The notes under the pieces were generated by a model, which worked only from the letters and a program-made list of their open reading frames with translations, had not been told where the DNA came from and did not search any database. DNA of 64,000 nt from Pseudomonas guariconensis (GTDB lineage Bacteria; Pseudomonadota; Gammaproteobacteria; Pseudomonadales; Pseudomonadaceae): contig NZ_JAMYBK010000005.1 of NCBI RefSeq assembly GCF_024127895.1, forward strand, positions 124,001-188,000, written 5' to 3'. Positions 41,597 through 52,049 of the stretch are shown piece by piece. Position numbers and translations under genes: made by a program. The stretch's first letter is position 1, and every line of letters starts with the position of its first letter.

Positions 41597-42775
41597 ATGG
41601 CTTGGAACGAGCCGGGTGGCAACTCGAACAATCAGGATCCCTGGGGCGGCCGCCGTGGCGGTGGTGGTGGCGACAAGAAAGGTCCACCGGATCTCGACGA
41701 GGCCTTCCGCAAGCTGCAGGACAGCCTGAACGGCATGTTCGGCAGCGGCAAGAAACGCGGTGGTGGTGACAGGAACATCGGCAAGGGTGGCGGCTTCGGC
41801 TTGCTGGGCATTGGCCTGGCGGTGCTGGCTGCGATCTGGCTGTACAACGCCGTGTACGTGGTGGACGAGCAGGAGCAGGCCGTGGTGCTGCGCTTCGGCA
41901 AGTACTACGAGACGGTTGGCCCGGGCCTGAACATCTACTTCCCGCCGATCGATCGCAAGTACCTGGAGAACGTGACCCGCGAGCGGGCCTACACCAAGCA
42001 GGGGCAGATGCTCACCGAGGACGAGAACATCGTCGAGGTGCCGCTGACCGTGCAGTACAAGATCACCAACCTGCAGGACTTCGTGCTCAACGTCGACCAG
42101 CCGGAGGTCAGCCTGCAGCATGCGACCGACAGCGCCCTGCGCCACGTGGTGGGCTCCACCTCCATGGACCAGGTGCTGACCGAGGGTCGTGAGCAGATGG
42201 CCGTGGACATCCGCGAGCGCCTGCAGCGCTTCCTCGACAACTACCGCACCGGTATCACCGTCACCCAGGTCAACGTACAGAGCGCGGCAGCCCCGCGTGA
42301 GGTGCAGGAAGCCTTCGACGACGTGATCCGTGCCCGTGAGGACGAGCAGCGTGCGCGCAACCAGGCCGAGTCCTATGCCAACGGCGTGGTGCCGGAAGCC
42401 CGAGGCCAGGCCCAGCGCATCATCGAGGATGCCAACGGCTACCGCGACGAAGTGATCGCCCGCGCCAAGGGTGAGGCCGACCGCTTCACCAAGCTGGTCG
42501 CCGAGTACCGCAAGGCGCCCGACGTTACCCGTCAGCGTCTGTACCTGGAGACCATGCAGGAGGTCTACAGCAATTCGAGCAAGGTCCTGGTGGCGACCAA
42601 GGATGGGCAGAACAACCTGCTCTACCTGCCGCTGGACAAGATGGTCGAGGGCAGCCGCAGCAGCTCTGCCGCGTCGGGTGGCAGCGTACCGGCGTCGGTC
42701 AACGATGCGGCCGTGCGCGCAGCGCAGGACATGCAACAGCAACAACAGTCGCTGCGTTCTAGGGAGAGCCGCTGA
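41597..42775 (+). CDS. hflK: FtsH protease regulator HflK
   Basis: A 392-residue inner-membrane SPFH/prohibitin-type protein; with HflC it forms a cage around FtsH. The N-terminal 65 residues are Gly-rich and polar, then one transmembrane segment (about 66-86) and the SPFH domain; a Q-rich tail ends the protein. GGAGA lies just before the ATG at 41597. The hflC start overlaps the stop (TGATG). Confidence 0.96.
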   Translation: MAWNEPGGNSNNQDPWGGRRGGGGGDKKGPPDLDEAFRKLQDSLNGMFGSGKKRGGGDRNIGKGGGFGLLGIGLAVLAAIWLYNAVYVVDEQEQAVVLRFGKYYETVGPGLNIYFPPIDRKYLENVTRERAYTKQGQMLTEDENIVEVPLTVQYKITNLQDFVLNVDQPEVSLQHATDSALRHVVGSTSMDQVLTEGREQMAVDIRERLQRFLDNYRTGITVTQVNVQSAAAPREVQEAFDDVIRAREDEQRARNQAESYANGVVPEARGQAQRIIEDANGYRDEVIARAKGEADRFTKLVAEYRKAPDVTRQRLYLETMQEVYSNSSKVLVATKDGQNNLLYLPLDKMVEGSRSSSAASGGSVPASVNDAAVRAAQDMQQQQQSLRSRESR

Positions 42776-43644
42776 TGAGCAATAAATCGCTGATCGTCCT
42801 GATCGCCGCCGTGGTGCTGGCGATCGTGGCCTGGAACAGCTTCTACATCGTGGCCCAGACCGAACGTGCGGTATTGCTGCAGTTCGGCCGTGTGGTCCAG
42901 GCGGATGTCCAGCCGGGCCTGCATGTGAAGATTCCATACGTCAACCAGGTGCGCAAGTTCGACGCCCGCCTGATGACCCTGGATGCCCCGACCCAGCGCT
43001 TCCTGACCCTGGAGAAGAAAGCGGTGATGGTCGATGCCTACGCCAAGTGGCGCGTCCAGGACGCCGAGCGCTTCTATACCGCGACCTCGGGCCTCAAGCA
43101 GATCGCCGACGAGCGTCTGTCCCGTCGTCTGGAAAGCGGCCTGCGTGACCAGTTCGGTAAGCGTACCCTGCACGAGGTGGTCTCCGGTGAGCGTGACGCG
43201 CTGATGGCCGACATCACCGCTTCGCTGAACCGCATGGCCAGCAAGGAGCTGGGCATCGAGGTCATCGACGTGCGCGTCAAGGCCATCGACCTGCCGAAGG
43301 AAGTCAACCGCAGCGTGTTCGACCGGATGAGCACCGAGCGTGAACGGGAAGCCCGCGAGCACCGCGCCAAGGGTAACGAGTTGGCCGAAGGTATTCGCGC
43401 CGATGCCGACCGTCAGCGCCGGGTGCTGCTGGCCGAGGCCTATCGCGAGGCCGAGGAGACCCGTGGTGACGGCGACGCCCAGGCGGCCGCCATCTATGCC
43501 AAGGCCTACACCCAGGACGCCGAGTTCTATGCGTTCTACCGTAGCCTGCAGGCGTACCGCGAGAGCTTCGCCAGCAAGAGCGATGTACTGGTCCTGGATC
43601 CGAAGAACGAGTTCTTCCGCTTCCTGGACAAGAGCAAACCCTGA
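42775..43644 (+). CDS. hflC: FtsH protease regulator HflC
   Basis: A 289-residue SPFH-domain partner of HflK. One N-terminal membrane segment (about 6-22), then V-A-Q-T-E-R-A-V-L-L-Q-F-G-R and a long helical C-terminal region rich in E, R and A, ending D-P-K-N-E-F-F-R-F-L-D. Stop of hflK and start of hflC overlap by 1 base. A strong terminator follows at 43729. Confidence 0.96.
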   Translation: MSNKSLIVLIAAVVLAIVAWNSFYIVAQTERAVLLQFGRVVQADVQPGLHVKIPYVNQVRKFDARLMTLDAPTQRFLTLEKKAVMVDAYAKWRVQDAERFYTATSGLKQIADERLSRRLESGLRDQFGKRTLHEVVSGERDALMADITASLNRMASKELGIEVIDVRVKAIDLPKEVNRSVFDRMSTEREREAREHRAKGNELAEGIRADADRQRRVLLAEAYREAEETRGDGDAQAAAIYAKAYTQDAEFYAFYRSLQAYRESFASKSDVLVLDPKNEFFRFLDKSKP

Positions 43645-43728
43645 TGCTCTGATTCGGGAGCGCCCCGCCTGGCAGCTAAAACACCAGTCGGGGTGCATCC
43701 TGAATGAAAAGGGGTGTATGATGAGGCA

Positions 43729-43752
43729 GCCGGGAAATTTCCCGGCTTTTTT
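43729..43752 (+). terminator. Intrinsic terminator after hflC
   Basis: GCCGGGAAATTTCCCGGC is a perfect 18-bp palindrome followed by six T. It closes the long tsaE-to-hflC transcription unit and separates it from hisZ. Confidence 0.9.
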
Positions 43753-43934
43753 GCGTCTGCAAGGTTGATTGGCAAACGGCCAGTTGACGGTTGGGTCAGG
43801 TCGCAAGGCAATTCGAGGGTATTGGGTACGGTGGTAGCGCTGGGATCGGTGCTGCCCGCTGCTGTGCGCCAATGCCTGCTTCACTGACGGCTCGCCTGCA
43901 GGCAAGCCGCCCGGACCAGAGGGGAAATGGCGTA

Positions 43935-45122
43935 ATGGCAACGGTAGACCGCTGGCTGCTGCCAGATGGCATCGAGGAAGTACTGCCACCTGAGGCTGCG
44001 CGCATCGAGATCGCGCGCCGCCAGGTGTTGGACCTGTTCCAGAGTTGGGGTTACGAACTGGTCGTCACCCCGCATATCGAGTACCTGGAATCGCTGCTCA
44101 CCGGTGCCGGCCAGGACCTGGACCTGCGGACCTTCAAGGTGGTCGACCCGCAGTCCGGTCGCCTGATGGGCTTTCGTGCCGACTTCACCCCCCAGGTGGC
44201 GCGCATCGATGCCCACACCCTGCGCCGCGAAGGCCCGAGCCGCCTGTGCTATGCCGGTAGCGTCCTGCATGCCCAGCCGCGTGCCCTGTCCACCTCGCGC
44301 AGCCCGATCCAGCTGGGTGCCGAGCTGTACGGCGATGCCAGCCCCACCAGCGACGTCGAAGTGATCAGCCTGATGCTGGCCATGCTGCAACTGGCCGATG
44401 TGCCGGACGTGCACATGGACCTGGGCCACGTCGGTATCTACCGCGGCCTGGCCCGTGCCGCCGGCCTCTCCGGTGCGGTCGAGCAGCAGCTGTTCGACGC
44501 CCTGCAGCGCAAGGCCAGCGACGAAGTGCATGCATTGACCGCTGACCTGCCGGCGGACCTGGGCAACATGCTGCGCGCGCTGAGCGAACTGTGCGGCGGC
44601 CGCGAAGTGCTGGCCGAGGCCCGCGTGCGCCTGGGCCGGGCACCGGCCAGCGTGCTGGCGGCTCTGGACGATCTGCTGGCGATCGCCGATCGCCTGGCCA
44701 CGCGCTACCCGGACCTGCCGCTGTACTTCGACCTGGGCGAGCTGCGCGGCTACCACTACCACACCGGCGTGGTGTTCGCCGTGTTCGTCCCGGGCGTCGG
44801 CCAGTCGATCGCCCAGGGTGGGCGCTATGACGACATCGGCGCCGACTTCGGCCGGGCGCGCCCGGCCACTGGTTTCTCCACGGATTTGAAGACCCTGGTC
44901 ACACTGGGGCGAGCGGAGGTCGTGCTGCCCTCTGGCGGGATCTGGATGCCCGACAGCGGCGACACGGCCCTCTGGCAGATGGTCTGCCAGTTGCGCAACG
45001 AGGGCCAGCGTGTGGTCCAGGCCCTGCCTGGCCAGCCGCTGAGTGCTGCCTTCGAGGCGGATTGTGATCGTCAATTGATTCAGCAGGACGGGCGCTGGCA
45101 GGTACTGCCGCTGACCCATTGA
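43935..45122 (+). CDS. hisZ: ATP phosphoribosyltransferase regulatory subunit HisZ
   Basis: A 395-residue HisRS-like protein without tRNA-charging function; it binds the short form of HisG and is needed for the first step of histidine synthesis. Class II motifs are partly kept ([17 protein letters not shown]). The G-I-E-E-V-L-P-P start is typical. hisG is not here; as usual in Pseudomonas, hisZ sits before purA. ATG at 43935 with GAGGGG upstream. A 290-bp gap before it holds the hflC terminator and probably the hisZ promoter (TTGACG near 43784 is a weak candidate). Confidence 0.95.
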   Translation: MATVDRWLLPDGIEEVLPPEAARIEIARRQVLDLFQSWGYELVVTPHIEYLESLLTGAGQDLDLRTFKVVDPQSGRLMGFRADFTPQVARIDAHTLRREGPSRLCYAGSVLHAQPRALSTSRSPIQLGAELYGDASPTSDVEVISLMLAMLQLADVPDVHMDLGHVGIYRGLARAAGLSGAVEQQLFDALQRKASDEVHALTADLPADLGNMLRALSELCGGREVLAEARVRLGRAPASVLAALDDLLAIADRLATRYPDLPLYFDLGELRGYHYHTGVVFAVFVPGVGQSIAQGGRYDDIGADFGRARPATGFSTDLKTLVTLGRAEVVLPSGGIWMPDSGDTALWQMVCQLRNEGQRVVQALPGQPLSAAFEADCDRQLIQQDGRWQVLPLTH

Positions 45123-45163
45123 GATTCTTCGCCGGCAGCAGGCCGGCAACCAAGTTTGCGTGA

Positions 45164-46471
<1,308 letters not shown>

Positions 46472-46494
46472 TCCGCTGCCTCGCAAGCTGATCG

Positions 46495-46528
46495 AACGCC
46501 GCGTTCCCGCAAGGGGCGCGGCGTTTTT
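46495..46528 (+). terminator. Intrinsic terminator after purA
   Basis: AACGCCGCG (46495-46503) pairs with CGCGGCGTT (46517-46525), a 13-base loop, followed by a T run. It lies 24 bases after the purA stop. Confidence 0.85.
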
Positions 46529-46687
46529 CATAGTCCCCGAAAGTCTTGCTACGCAAAAAAGCCGACCCTGACAAACACAGTCAGTGCATTTGGCGTTTAT
46601 GCCTGCTGCCTGCGGCACAACCCTTGCTGTAAGAAATGTCTGTAGTTGCCATCAAAATAGTGGCGCCAGAAACACGAGGGTTACAAC

Positions 46688-48622
46688 GTGTCTGCCATCC
46701 TTTCACTGTTACGAAGCCGCCTCCTGCGGCCTGTGTTTGTTGCGCTCGGTATCGCTCTTCTGGTGCAGGTGCTGGTTGCCGTTGCACTGACCCGGAGCAC
46801 GGTCACGGCCCTGGAAGCCGACCTGGGGGAGCGTCTGGGCAACGACAGCCGCAAGCTCGCCACGGAGCTGGAGCAGGCTGGCCAGGACGTGCGTTCAGGC
46901 CTCGACAGCCTTTCCGCCAGCACCCGCCAGCGCCTGAGCGCCGGGTTGTCGTCGCGCCTGGAGAGCGAGCAGCAGCAACTGCGCGCCACCCTGGAGAAGA
47001 ACCTGAAGGACTCGGCCAACGACATGGCCGAATTGCTCGCCTCGGTCGCACCCCGGGCCATCTGGGACAATGACGTGCCAATGCTCTCGGACTTCGCCCG
47101 TCGTGCCCAGCGCAATCCCAACGTACTGTTCGTCATTTACGACGACGCCCAGGGCCAGCACCTGACGCGCTACCTCAACCGGCAGAACCCGATCAACCAG
47201 GCGCTGATCGAGAAGGGCCAGGGCGAGCGGGCATTGGACAAGGTGCTGGATGCCGCGCGCAAGGATCCATCCGTCTATTACGTCGAGGCCTCGATCAACC
47301 CCAATGGTGCCGAGATCGGCAAGGTGCTGATGGGGGTGTCCACCGCCGGTGTCGAGCAGGAACTCAAGGCCCTGGACCAGCGTTTCACCGCCTTGATCGC
47401 CAGCGGCGAGCAATTGGTGGGCGACAGCCTGGTAGCGGCGGCTGCCGACAGCGGCAAGGCCTTGCGCGCACGCCTGGAGACCGCACAGAACAGCGCCACG
47501 GCCATGCAGGCCAACACCGCGCAGACCGTCCGCGATGCCGCCGCCGAACTGCGCTGGCGCATCGGCCTGGGGTTGGTGCTGGTGGGCCTGGGTGTGCTGC
47601 TGGTGGTGGCGGTGGTCCTGGGGCGGCGAGTGGTCAGCAAGCTGCGCCTGCTGATCGCGGCCCTCGATGACCTGGCCGCTGGCGATGGAGACCTGACCCG
47701 GCGCGTGCCCCTCGACAGCCGTGACGAGATCGGCGACATGGCCTCGGCGGTCAACCGTTTCGTCGACAAGCTGCAGCCCATCGTCCGTGAGGCCGGTGAG
47801 GTGGCCCAGCGCACCGGCGTGGAAATCGGTGCCATGGCCCAGCGCAATGCCGGTGCCGATGCCGCCGCCGCGTTGCAGCGTGACGAGGTCGCGGCCAGCC
47901 TGCGCGATCTGTCGAGCATGGCTGACGAGGCCCAGGCCGAGAGCCAGGCCATGCAGGCCGCGTTGCAGCAGGTGGTCGACATCCGCCAGGCCACCGATGA
48001 CAACAGCCGCGCCTCGACCCAGTTGGCAGGGTTGATCGAGAACCTCGCCGGGCAGGTAGAGACCGGCTCCGAGGTGATCGAGCGGCTGGCCAGGCAGAGC
48101 GAGCAGATCGAGGTGGTGCTGACGGTGATCCACGGTATTGCCGAGCAGACCAACCTGCTGGCGCTCAATGCGGCCATCGAGGCGGCCCGGGCTGGCGAGA
48201 CCGGTCGTGGTTTCGCCGTGGTGGCCGACGAGGTGCGGGCCCTGGCGAGCAAGACACAAAGCTCCACCGGGGATATCCAGGCGCATATCGCTGCGCTGCA
48301 GCAAGGGGCGAAGGAGGCTGTGGCGACCATCAGTCAGGCGGGGCGCCAGGCCAGCGAGGGCTTGCTGGTACTGCGCGAGAACGAGCGTCGCCAGCAATCG
48401 GTGCAGGCCGCGGTGGAGCAGGTGCATGCGGCCATCGGCCTGGCCACCCGGGCCGCCGAGCAGCAGGCCCATGGCGCCCAGGCGGTGCGCGGGCGGGTGG
48501 AGAATATCCATGCCCAGGCCGAACGCTCGGCCGAGGTGGTGATGCAGACGACGGCCAGCAGCAAGGTACTGGATGACCTGGCGGCACAGTTGCGGGCCAG
48601 CCTGGGGCAGTTCCGCGCCTGA
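46688..48622 (+). CDS. Methyl-accepting chemotaxis protein
   Basis: A 644-residue chemoreceptor. Transmembrane 1 at about 13-35, a periplasmic region of about 255 residues, transmembrane 2 at about 291-315, then HAMP and the signalling domain with the conserved hairpin tip [21 protein letters not shown] near 485. The periplasmic part contains a predicted long helix and a small sensor fold; its ligand cannot be told. GTG start at 46688. I found no CheB/CheR-binding pentapeptide at the C-terminus. motAB lies 17 kb away. Confidence 0.93.
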   Translation: MSAILSLLRSRLLRPVFVALGIALLVQVLVAVALTRSTVTALEADLGERLGNDSRKLATELEQAGQDVRSGLDSLSASTRQRLSAGLSSRLESEQQQLRATLEKNLKDSANDMAELLASVAPRAIWDNDVPMLSDFARRAQRNPNVLFVIYDDAQGQHLTRYLNRQNPINQALIEKGQGERALDKVLDAARKDPSVYYVEASINPNGAEIGKVLMGVSTAGVEQELKALDQRFTALIASGEQLVGDSLVAAAADSGKALRARLETAQNSATAMQANTAQTVRDAAAELRWRIGLGLVLVGLGVLLVVAVVLGRRVVSKLRLLIAALDDLAAGDGDLTRRVPLDSRDEIGDMASAVNRFVDKLQPIVREAGEVAQRTGVEIGAMAQRNAGADAAAALQRDEVAASLRDLSSMADEAQAESQAMQAALQQVVDIRQATDDNSRASTQLAGLIENLAGQVETGSEVIERLARQSEQIEVVLTVIHGIAEQTNLLALNAAIEAARAGETGRGFAVVADEVRALASKTQSSTGDIQAHIAALQQGAKEAVATISQAGRQASEGLLVLRENERRQQSVQAAVEQVHAAIGLATRAAEQQAHGAQAVRGRVENIHAQAERSAEVVMQTTASSKVLDDLAAQLRASLGQFRA

Positions 48623-48633
48623 GGACCGAAGGC

Positions 48634-48652
48634 GGGGCTGCAAAGCAGCCCC
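48634..48652. repeat. Solo ggggctgc-aaa-gcagcccc hairpin
   Basis: Same 19-nt hairpin as at 3664, 12 bases after the chemoreceptor stop, between convergent genes. Confidence 0.6.
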
Positions 48653-48693
48653 AATGTCGCTCGACCGAAAACCGCATCATCCATGATCGGTTC

Positions 48694-48728
48694 GGCCCCC
48701 GTGGGAACGGGCTTGTCCGCGAAGAGGC
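48694..48728 (+). repeat. Single REP unit before the iron permease stop
   Basis: 'cccgtgggaacgggcttgtc' with trailing 'cgcgaagaggcc' is one REP unit in the gap between convergent genes. No facing partner, unlike most other sites. Confidence 0.65.
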
Positions 48729-50294
48729 CTACGCCTTGTTCAGGTACATCCGTGTGGTCAGCAGGTACACCGGCAGTCCCGACACCACGATCAACAGCGC
48801 CGCATAGGGCGCTGCCGCGGCGAACTCGACATTGGCCGTATGCGCCCACACTTCGGTGGCCAGGGTCGTCATGCCCGTGGGGCTGAGCAGCAGGGTGGCG
48901 GTCAGCTCCTTCATGGCATCGAGGAACACCAGGGCGAAGGCGGCGGCCAGGGCCGGGAAGATGATCGGCAAGGTCACCCGGCAGAAGGCACCAAAGCTGC
49001 TGGCACCGAGGGTGCGCGCGGCTTCCTCCAGCGTCGGCGAGGCCTTGTTCAGCGCCGTGCGCACCGGCGCCTGGGCCAATGGCAGGAACAACAGGGCATA
49101 GGCCAGCAGCAACAGCGCGGTGGTCTGGTACAGCACCGGCACATAGTGCAGGGCGAAGAACACCAGGGTCAGGGCGATCACCAGGCCCGGCAGGGCATGC
49201 AGCAGGTACGGCAGGCGCTCGGCCCAGAGTGCCAGTCGCCCCTTGTAGCGCACCACCAGGAAGCTGACCGGCAGCGCCAGCAGCACGCAGAAGCCTGCGC
49301 CACCGAGGGATACCGACAGCGACGTGAGCAGCGCCTTGCCGATTTCCGCGACCGGGAAGGCGGCCGAGGAACCGACGCTCAGCCAGTAGCCGAGCATGGC
49401 CAGGGGGATGCCGCTACCCAGCACCGCCAAGCCCAGGCAGAACGCCTGCGCCAATGGCATCCAGCCCCGCAGGCGCAGCGGTTGGGCACGGCGCGCCACG
49501 CCCTGGCCAATGCGCACGTGGCGGGCCTTGCCGCGTACCCGCAGCTCCAGCCAGAGCATCGCCAGGCACAGCGCCAGCAGCACCGCCGAGAGCATGGCGG
49601 CGTTGGCGTTGCTGAATTCCAGCTCGAACTGCTGGTAGATCGCCGTGGTGAAGGTCTGCAGGCCGAGGATCGACAGGGCGCCGAACTCCACCAGCATGTG
49701 CAGGGCGATCAGCAGTGCGCCGCCGAGGATCGAGGGCCACAGCAGCGGCAGGGTGACCTTGAGGAAGACGCCCCAGCGCCCGCAGCCCAGGGTGCGCGCC
49801 GACTCCTCCAGGGAGGTGTCGAGGTTGCGCAGGGTCGCCGCCACCGGCAGGAACACCAGCGGGTACTTGGACAATGCCATGACCAGGATCGCCCCGCCCA
49901 GGCCCTCGAAGTCGGAGCTCAGCGAGACCCAGGTGAAGCTACTGACGAACGCCGGCACGGCGAACGGCAGGCACAGCACCACACCCCACAGGCGCCGGCC
50001 GGGCAGGTCGCTGCGTTCCAGCAGCCAGGCCAGGGCCAGGCCGACCACCATGCAGGCCAGCGTGACCCCGACCATCAGCATCAGGGTGTTGCGCAGCAAG
50101 CCCCAGACGAAAGGGCGCCAGAGCAGGCGCAGGGCTTCGTGCCAGCCGGCCTGCCAGGCCTTGAGGGCGACGTACAGCAGCGGCAGCAAGCTCATCGCCA
50201 CCAGGAACAGGACAGGCAGCACCACCCAGATCGAGGGGCGCTTGCGGCGTGGCACGAAACGCGCCAAGGCCGGCTGGGGCAGGGCGGCAGTCAT
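48729..50294 (-). CDS. Iron-type ABC transporter permease (FbpB-like)
   Basis: A 521-residue inner-membrane permease with two fused copies of the binding-protein-dependent transport domain, about 12 membrane segments. Each half carries an EAA-type loop (L-E-E-S-A-R-T-L-G near residue 185 and L-E-E-A-A-R-T-L-G near 435). The start overlaps the stop of the binding-protein gene by 1 base. The family takes up ferric iron delivered by FbpA. No ATPase (FbpC) gene is adjacent; the subunit must come from elsewhere. Confidence 0.88.
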   Translation of the reverse strand: MTAALPQPALARFVPRRKRPSIWVVLPVLFLVAMSLLPLLYVALKAWQAGWHEALRLLWRPFVWGLLRNTLMLMVGVTLACMVVGLALAWLLERSDLPGRRLWGVVLCLPFAVPAFVSSFTWVSLSSDFEGLGGAILVMALSKYPLVFLPVAATLRNLDTSLEESARTLGCGRWGVFLKVTLPLLWPSILGGALLIALHMLVEFGALSILGLQTFTTAIYQQFELEFSNANAAMLSAVLLALCLAMLWLELRVRGKARHVRIGQGVARRAQPLRLRGWMPLAQAFCLGLAVLGSGIPLAMLGYWLSVGSSAAFPVAEIGKALLTSLSVSLGGAGFCVLLALPVSFLVVRYKGRLALWAERLPYLLHALPGLVIALTLVFFALHYVPVLYQTTALLLLAYALLFLPLAQAPVRTALNKASPTLEEAARTLGASSFGAFCRVTLPIIFPALAAAFALVFLDAMKELTATLLLSPTGMTTLATEVWAHTANVEFAAAAPYAALLIVVSGLPVYLLTTRMYLNKA

Positions 50295-51307
50295 CAGAGC
50301 AGGCCGACCTCGCGCTCGAGCTCCAGGGCTTCCTCGGCATTGCCCAGGTCGGCGGGAGTGATCTTCGGCGGGCGCAGTTCCTCGAACGGCTTCAGGCCCT
50401 GGTCGGAGACCATGCCTTTGTGCAGCGGGTATTCGGCGGTGGTCTGGGTGATCACCCGTTGGCCTTCTTCGCTGGCCATCCAGTTGAGCAGGGCCTGGGC
50501 CTCTTTCGGGTGCTTGCTGGCCTTGACCGCGGCGGCGCCGGAAATGGTCACCAGGCCGCCAGCGTCGCCGTCGGCCAGGTAATAGAGCCTGGAGTCCAGT
50601 TGCCCGCGTTCGCGCTTGAGGGCATACCAATAGTAGTTGTTCACCAGCACAGCATCGACTTCACCCTTTTCCACGGCTTTCAGCGCGACCATGTTGTTGG
50701 TGTAGGTCTTGCCGAAGGCCTTCAGGCCGGTGAGCCAGTCCTCGGCTGCGTCACGCCCGTGCAGTTTGAGGATGGCCACGGCCTGCTCCTGGAACGCGCC
50801 GCTGGTCGGCACGAAACCGACCCGGCCGTCCCATTCGGGGTTGGCGAAGTCCATGACCGATTGCGGCAGGTCCTTTTCATCGATCTTCTTGGGGTTGAAG
50901 ACGACCACGCGGGTGCGGGCGGTGACGCCCATCCAGGTACCGTTGGCGGCGACGTACTCCTTGGGCAGCATGTCCAGGGTGGCATCGTCGATCTTCGCCA
51001 GCAGGCCCAGCTCGCCCAGGTTGTTCAGCGGCGGCGATTCCTCGGTATAGATGACATCGGCTGGCGAGCGATCACCTTCCTCGATGATCTGGCTGGCCAG
51101 CTGGTTGCTGCTGCCCTTGCGGATATTGATGTGGATGCCGGTCTTGGCCTCGTAGGCCTTGGCGATGGCTTCGCCGATTTCCTTGTGCTGGCCGTTGTAT
51201 AGGGTCAGGGTGACCGGTTCGTCTGCCAAGGCGGCCGGAGCGCCGATCGCCAGGCCCAGGACAGCGGCGGCCAGGATGCGCATCAGCGGTTGCGGGCGGA
51301 TCGTCAT
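50294..51307 (-). CDS. Periplasmic iron-binding protein of ABC importer (FbpA-like)
   Basis: A 337-residue exported protein; signal peptide ends near A-L-A-D (about residues 26-29). Mature part begins with T-L-Y-N-G-Q-H, and the paired tyrosines N-N-Y-Y-W-Y that coordinate ferric iron in FbpA-type proteins are present. GAGGAAG precedes the ATG at 51307. It leads the operon with the permease. A palindrome lies in the upstream region. Confidence 0.9.
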   Translation of the reverse strand: MTIRPQPLMRILAAAVLGLAIGAPAALADEPVTLTLYNGQHKEIGEAIAKAYEAKTGIHINIRKGSSNQLASQIIEEGDRSPADVIYTEESPPLNNLGELGLLAKIDDATLDMLPKEYVAANGTWMGVTARTRVVVFNPKKIDEKDLPQSVMDFANPEWDGRVGFVPTSGAFQEQAVAILKLHGRDAAEDWLTGLKAFGKTYTNNMVALKAVEKGEVDAVLVNNYYWYALKRERGQLDSRLYYLADGDAGGLVTISGAAAVKASKHPKEAQALLNWMASEEGQRVITQTTAEYPLHKGMVSDQGLKPFEELRPPKITPADLGNAEEALELEREVGLL

Positions 51308-51351
51308 GCGGGTACTTCCTCGCTTACGGCTACATATTTGGAAACAATGGT

Positions 51352-51365
51352 AAACGAAATCGTTT
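51352..51365. promoter_or_regulatory. Palindrome AAACGA-AA-TCGTTT upstream of the iron importer
   Basis: A perfect 6+6 inverted repeat, 45 bp before the FbpA-like start, in AT-richer DNA. It may be a metal-responsive operator, but it is a poor match to the Fur consensus. Low confidence. Confidence 0.35.
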
Positions 51366-51497
51366 CTCAAGTGGCCGTGTGAGGGAAAATTCATGAGCAG
51401 ACTATCGAATGAGATGGACTGCGGGGCCACTAGGAGATCGCCCCGTGGTCTGGACGATCTTTTTCATGTGGCTGATTAAATCGCGGGCAAGAAAAAA

Positions 51498-51522
51498 CCC
51501 ACTAGCAAGCTAGTGGGTTTTT
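51498..51522 (-). terminator. Intrinsic terminator of the tRNA-Leu pair
   Basis: CCCACTAGC-AA-GCTAGTGGG is a perfect 9-bp stem with long A and T runs on the two sides, 4 bp beyond the 3' end of the distal tRNA gene. It works for leftward tRNA transcription and possibly in the other direction too. Confidence 0.9.
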
Positions 51523-51525
51523 ATA

Positions 51526-51612
51526 TGGTGCCCAGGAGAAGACTCGAACTTCCACGGCCGTTAAGCCACTGATACCTGAAACCAGCGCGTCTACCAATTC
51601 CGCCACCTGGGC
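51526..51612 (-). tRNA. tRNA-Leu (anticodon CAG), distal copy
   Basis: Read on the minus strand, this 87-base gene has a 7-bp acceptor stem GCCCAGG/CCTGGGC, the leucine-type long variable arm, a GTTCGAGTC T arm and an encoded CCA end. The anticodon loop reads TT-CAG-GT, so it decodes CUG, the main Leu codon in this GC-rich genome. It is identical to the copy at 51693. Confidence 0.95.
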
Positions 51613-51692
51613 AAATCTTTTACGTCTACAGCGTGCAAGATGCATCACTTGCTGAGTGACAGACAAACCTGTTATCTATCGCTCGAAAATTT

Positions 51693-51779
51693 TGGTGCCC
51701 AGGAGAAGACTCGAACTTCCACGGCCGTTAAGCCACTGATACCTGAAACCAGCGCGTCTACCAATTCCGCCACCTGGGC
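51693..51779 (-). tRNA. tRNA-Leu (anticodon CAG), promoter-proximal copy
   Basis: Same 87-base sequence as 51526-51612, with encoded CCA. The two genes are separated by 80 bp and are probably made as one transcript from the promoter at 51860-51888. Both 3' ends carry T-arm sequence that integrases often use, but no integrase or attachment-site duplication other than the gene copy itself was seen. Confidence 0.95.
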
Positions 51780-51859
51780 ACATCGTCGAGATCACATGAT
51801 GCTTTACAACATCGCTTCTCTCAACTACAACGTCGGGGGTGTCCGTCGTCGTGGTGCGC

Positions 51860-51888
51860 ACTATACGGATGCCCCGGTGGGCTGTAAA
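51860..51888 (-). promoter_or_regulatory. Sigma-70 promoter of the tRNA-Leu pair
   Basis: On the minus strand TTTACA, a 17-base spacer, then TATAGT followed by GCGC. Strong -35/-10 match, exact spacing and a GC-rich discriminator typical of stable-RNA promoters. About 80 bases upstream of the first tRNA. Confidence 0.8.
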
Positions 51889-52049
51889 GCCCCGGATCGA
51901 AAAAAATTTCAAAAAATTCAACTTGTTGATTCCGCAGGCCTTCTACCGACCCCCGGGACTCCGACGGGGCTGTCCAAGGCTGACATTTCCGGTTTCAATA
52001 CGCCTATGCCAAACTTCTTCTCTATATATACCAAGGTGAACCCCTCCTG

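Noticed and set aside
46541..46687. FliA promoter for the chemoreceptor gene
   Set aside because: Only partial matches (GCCGACCC, GCCATCAA) with wrong spacing or no -35; not good enough to report.
51352..51365. Fur box upstream of the iron importer
   Set aside because: The best alignment to the Fur consensus is poor; kept only as an unassigned palindrome.
51526..51779. Integration site or genomic island at the tRNA-Leu genes
   Set aside because: No integrase, no atypical genes and conserved core genes on both sides; the duplication is the full tRNA gene, not an attachment fragment.
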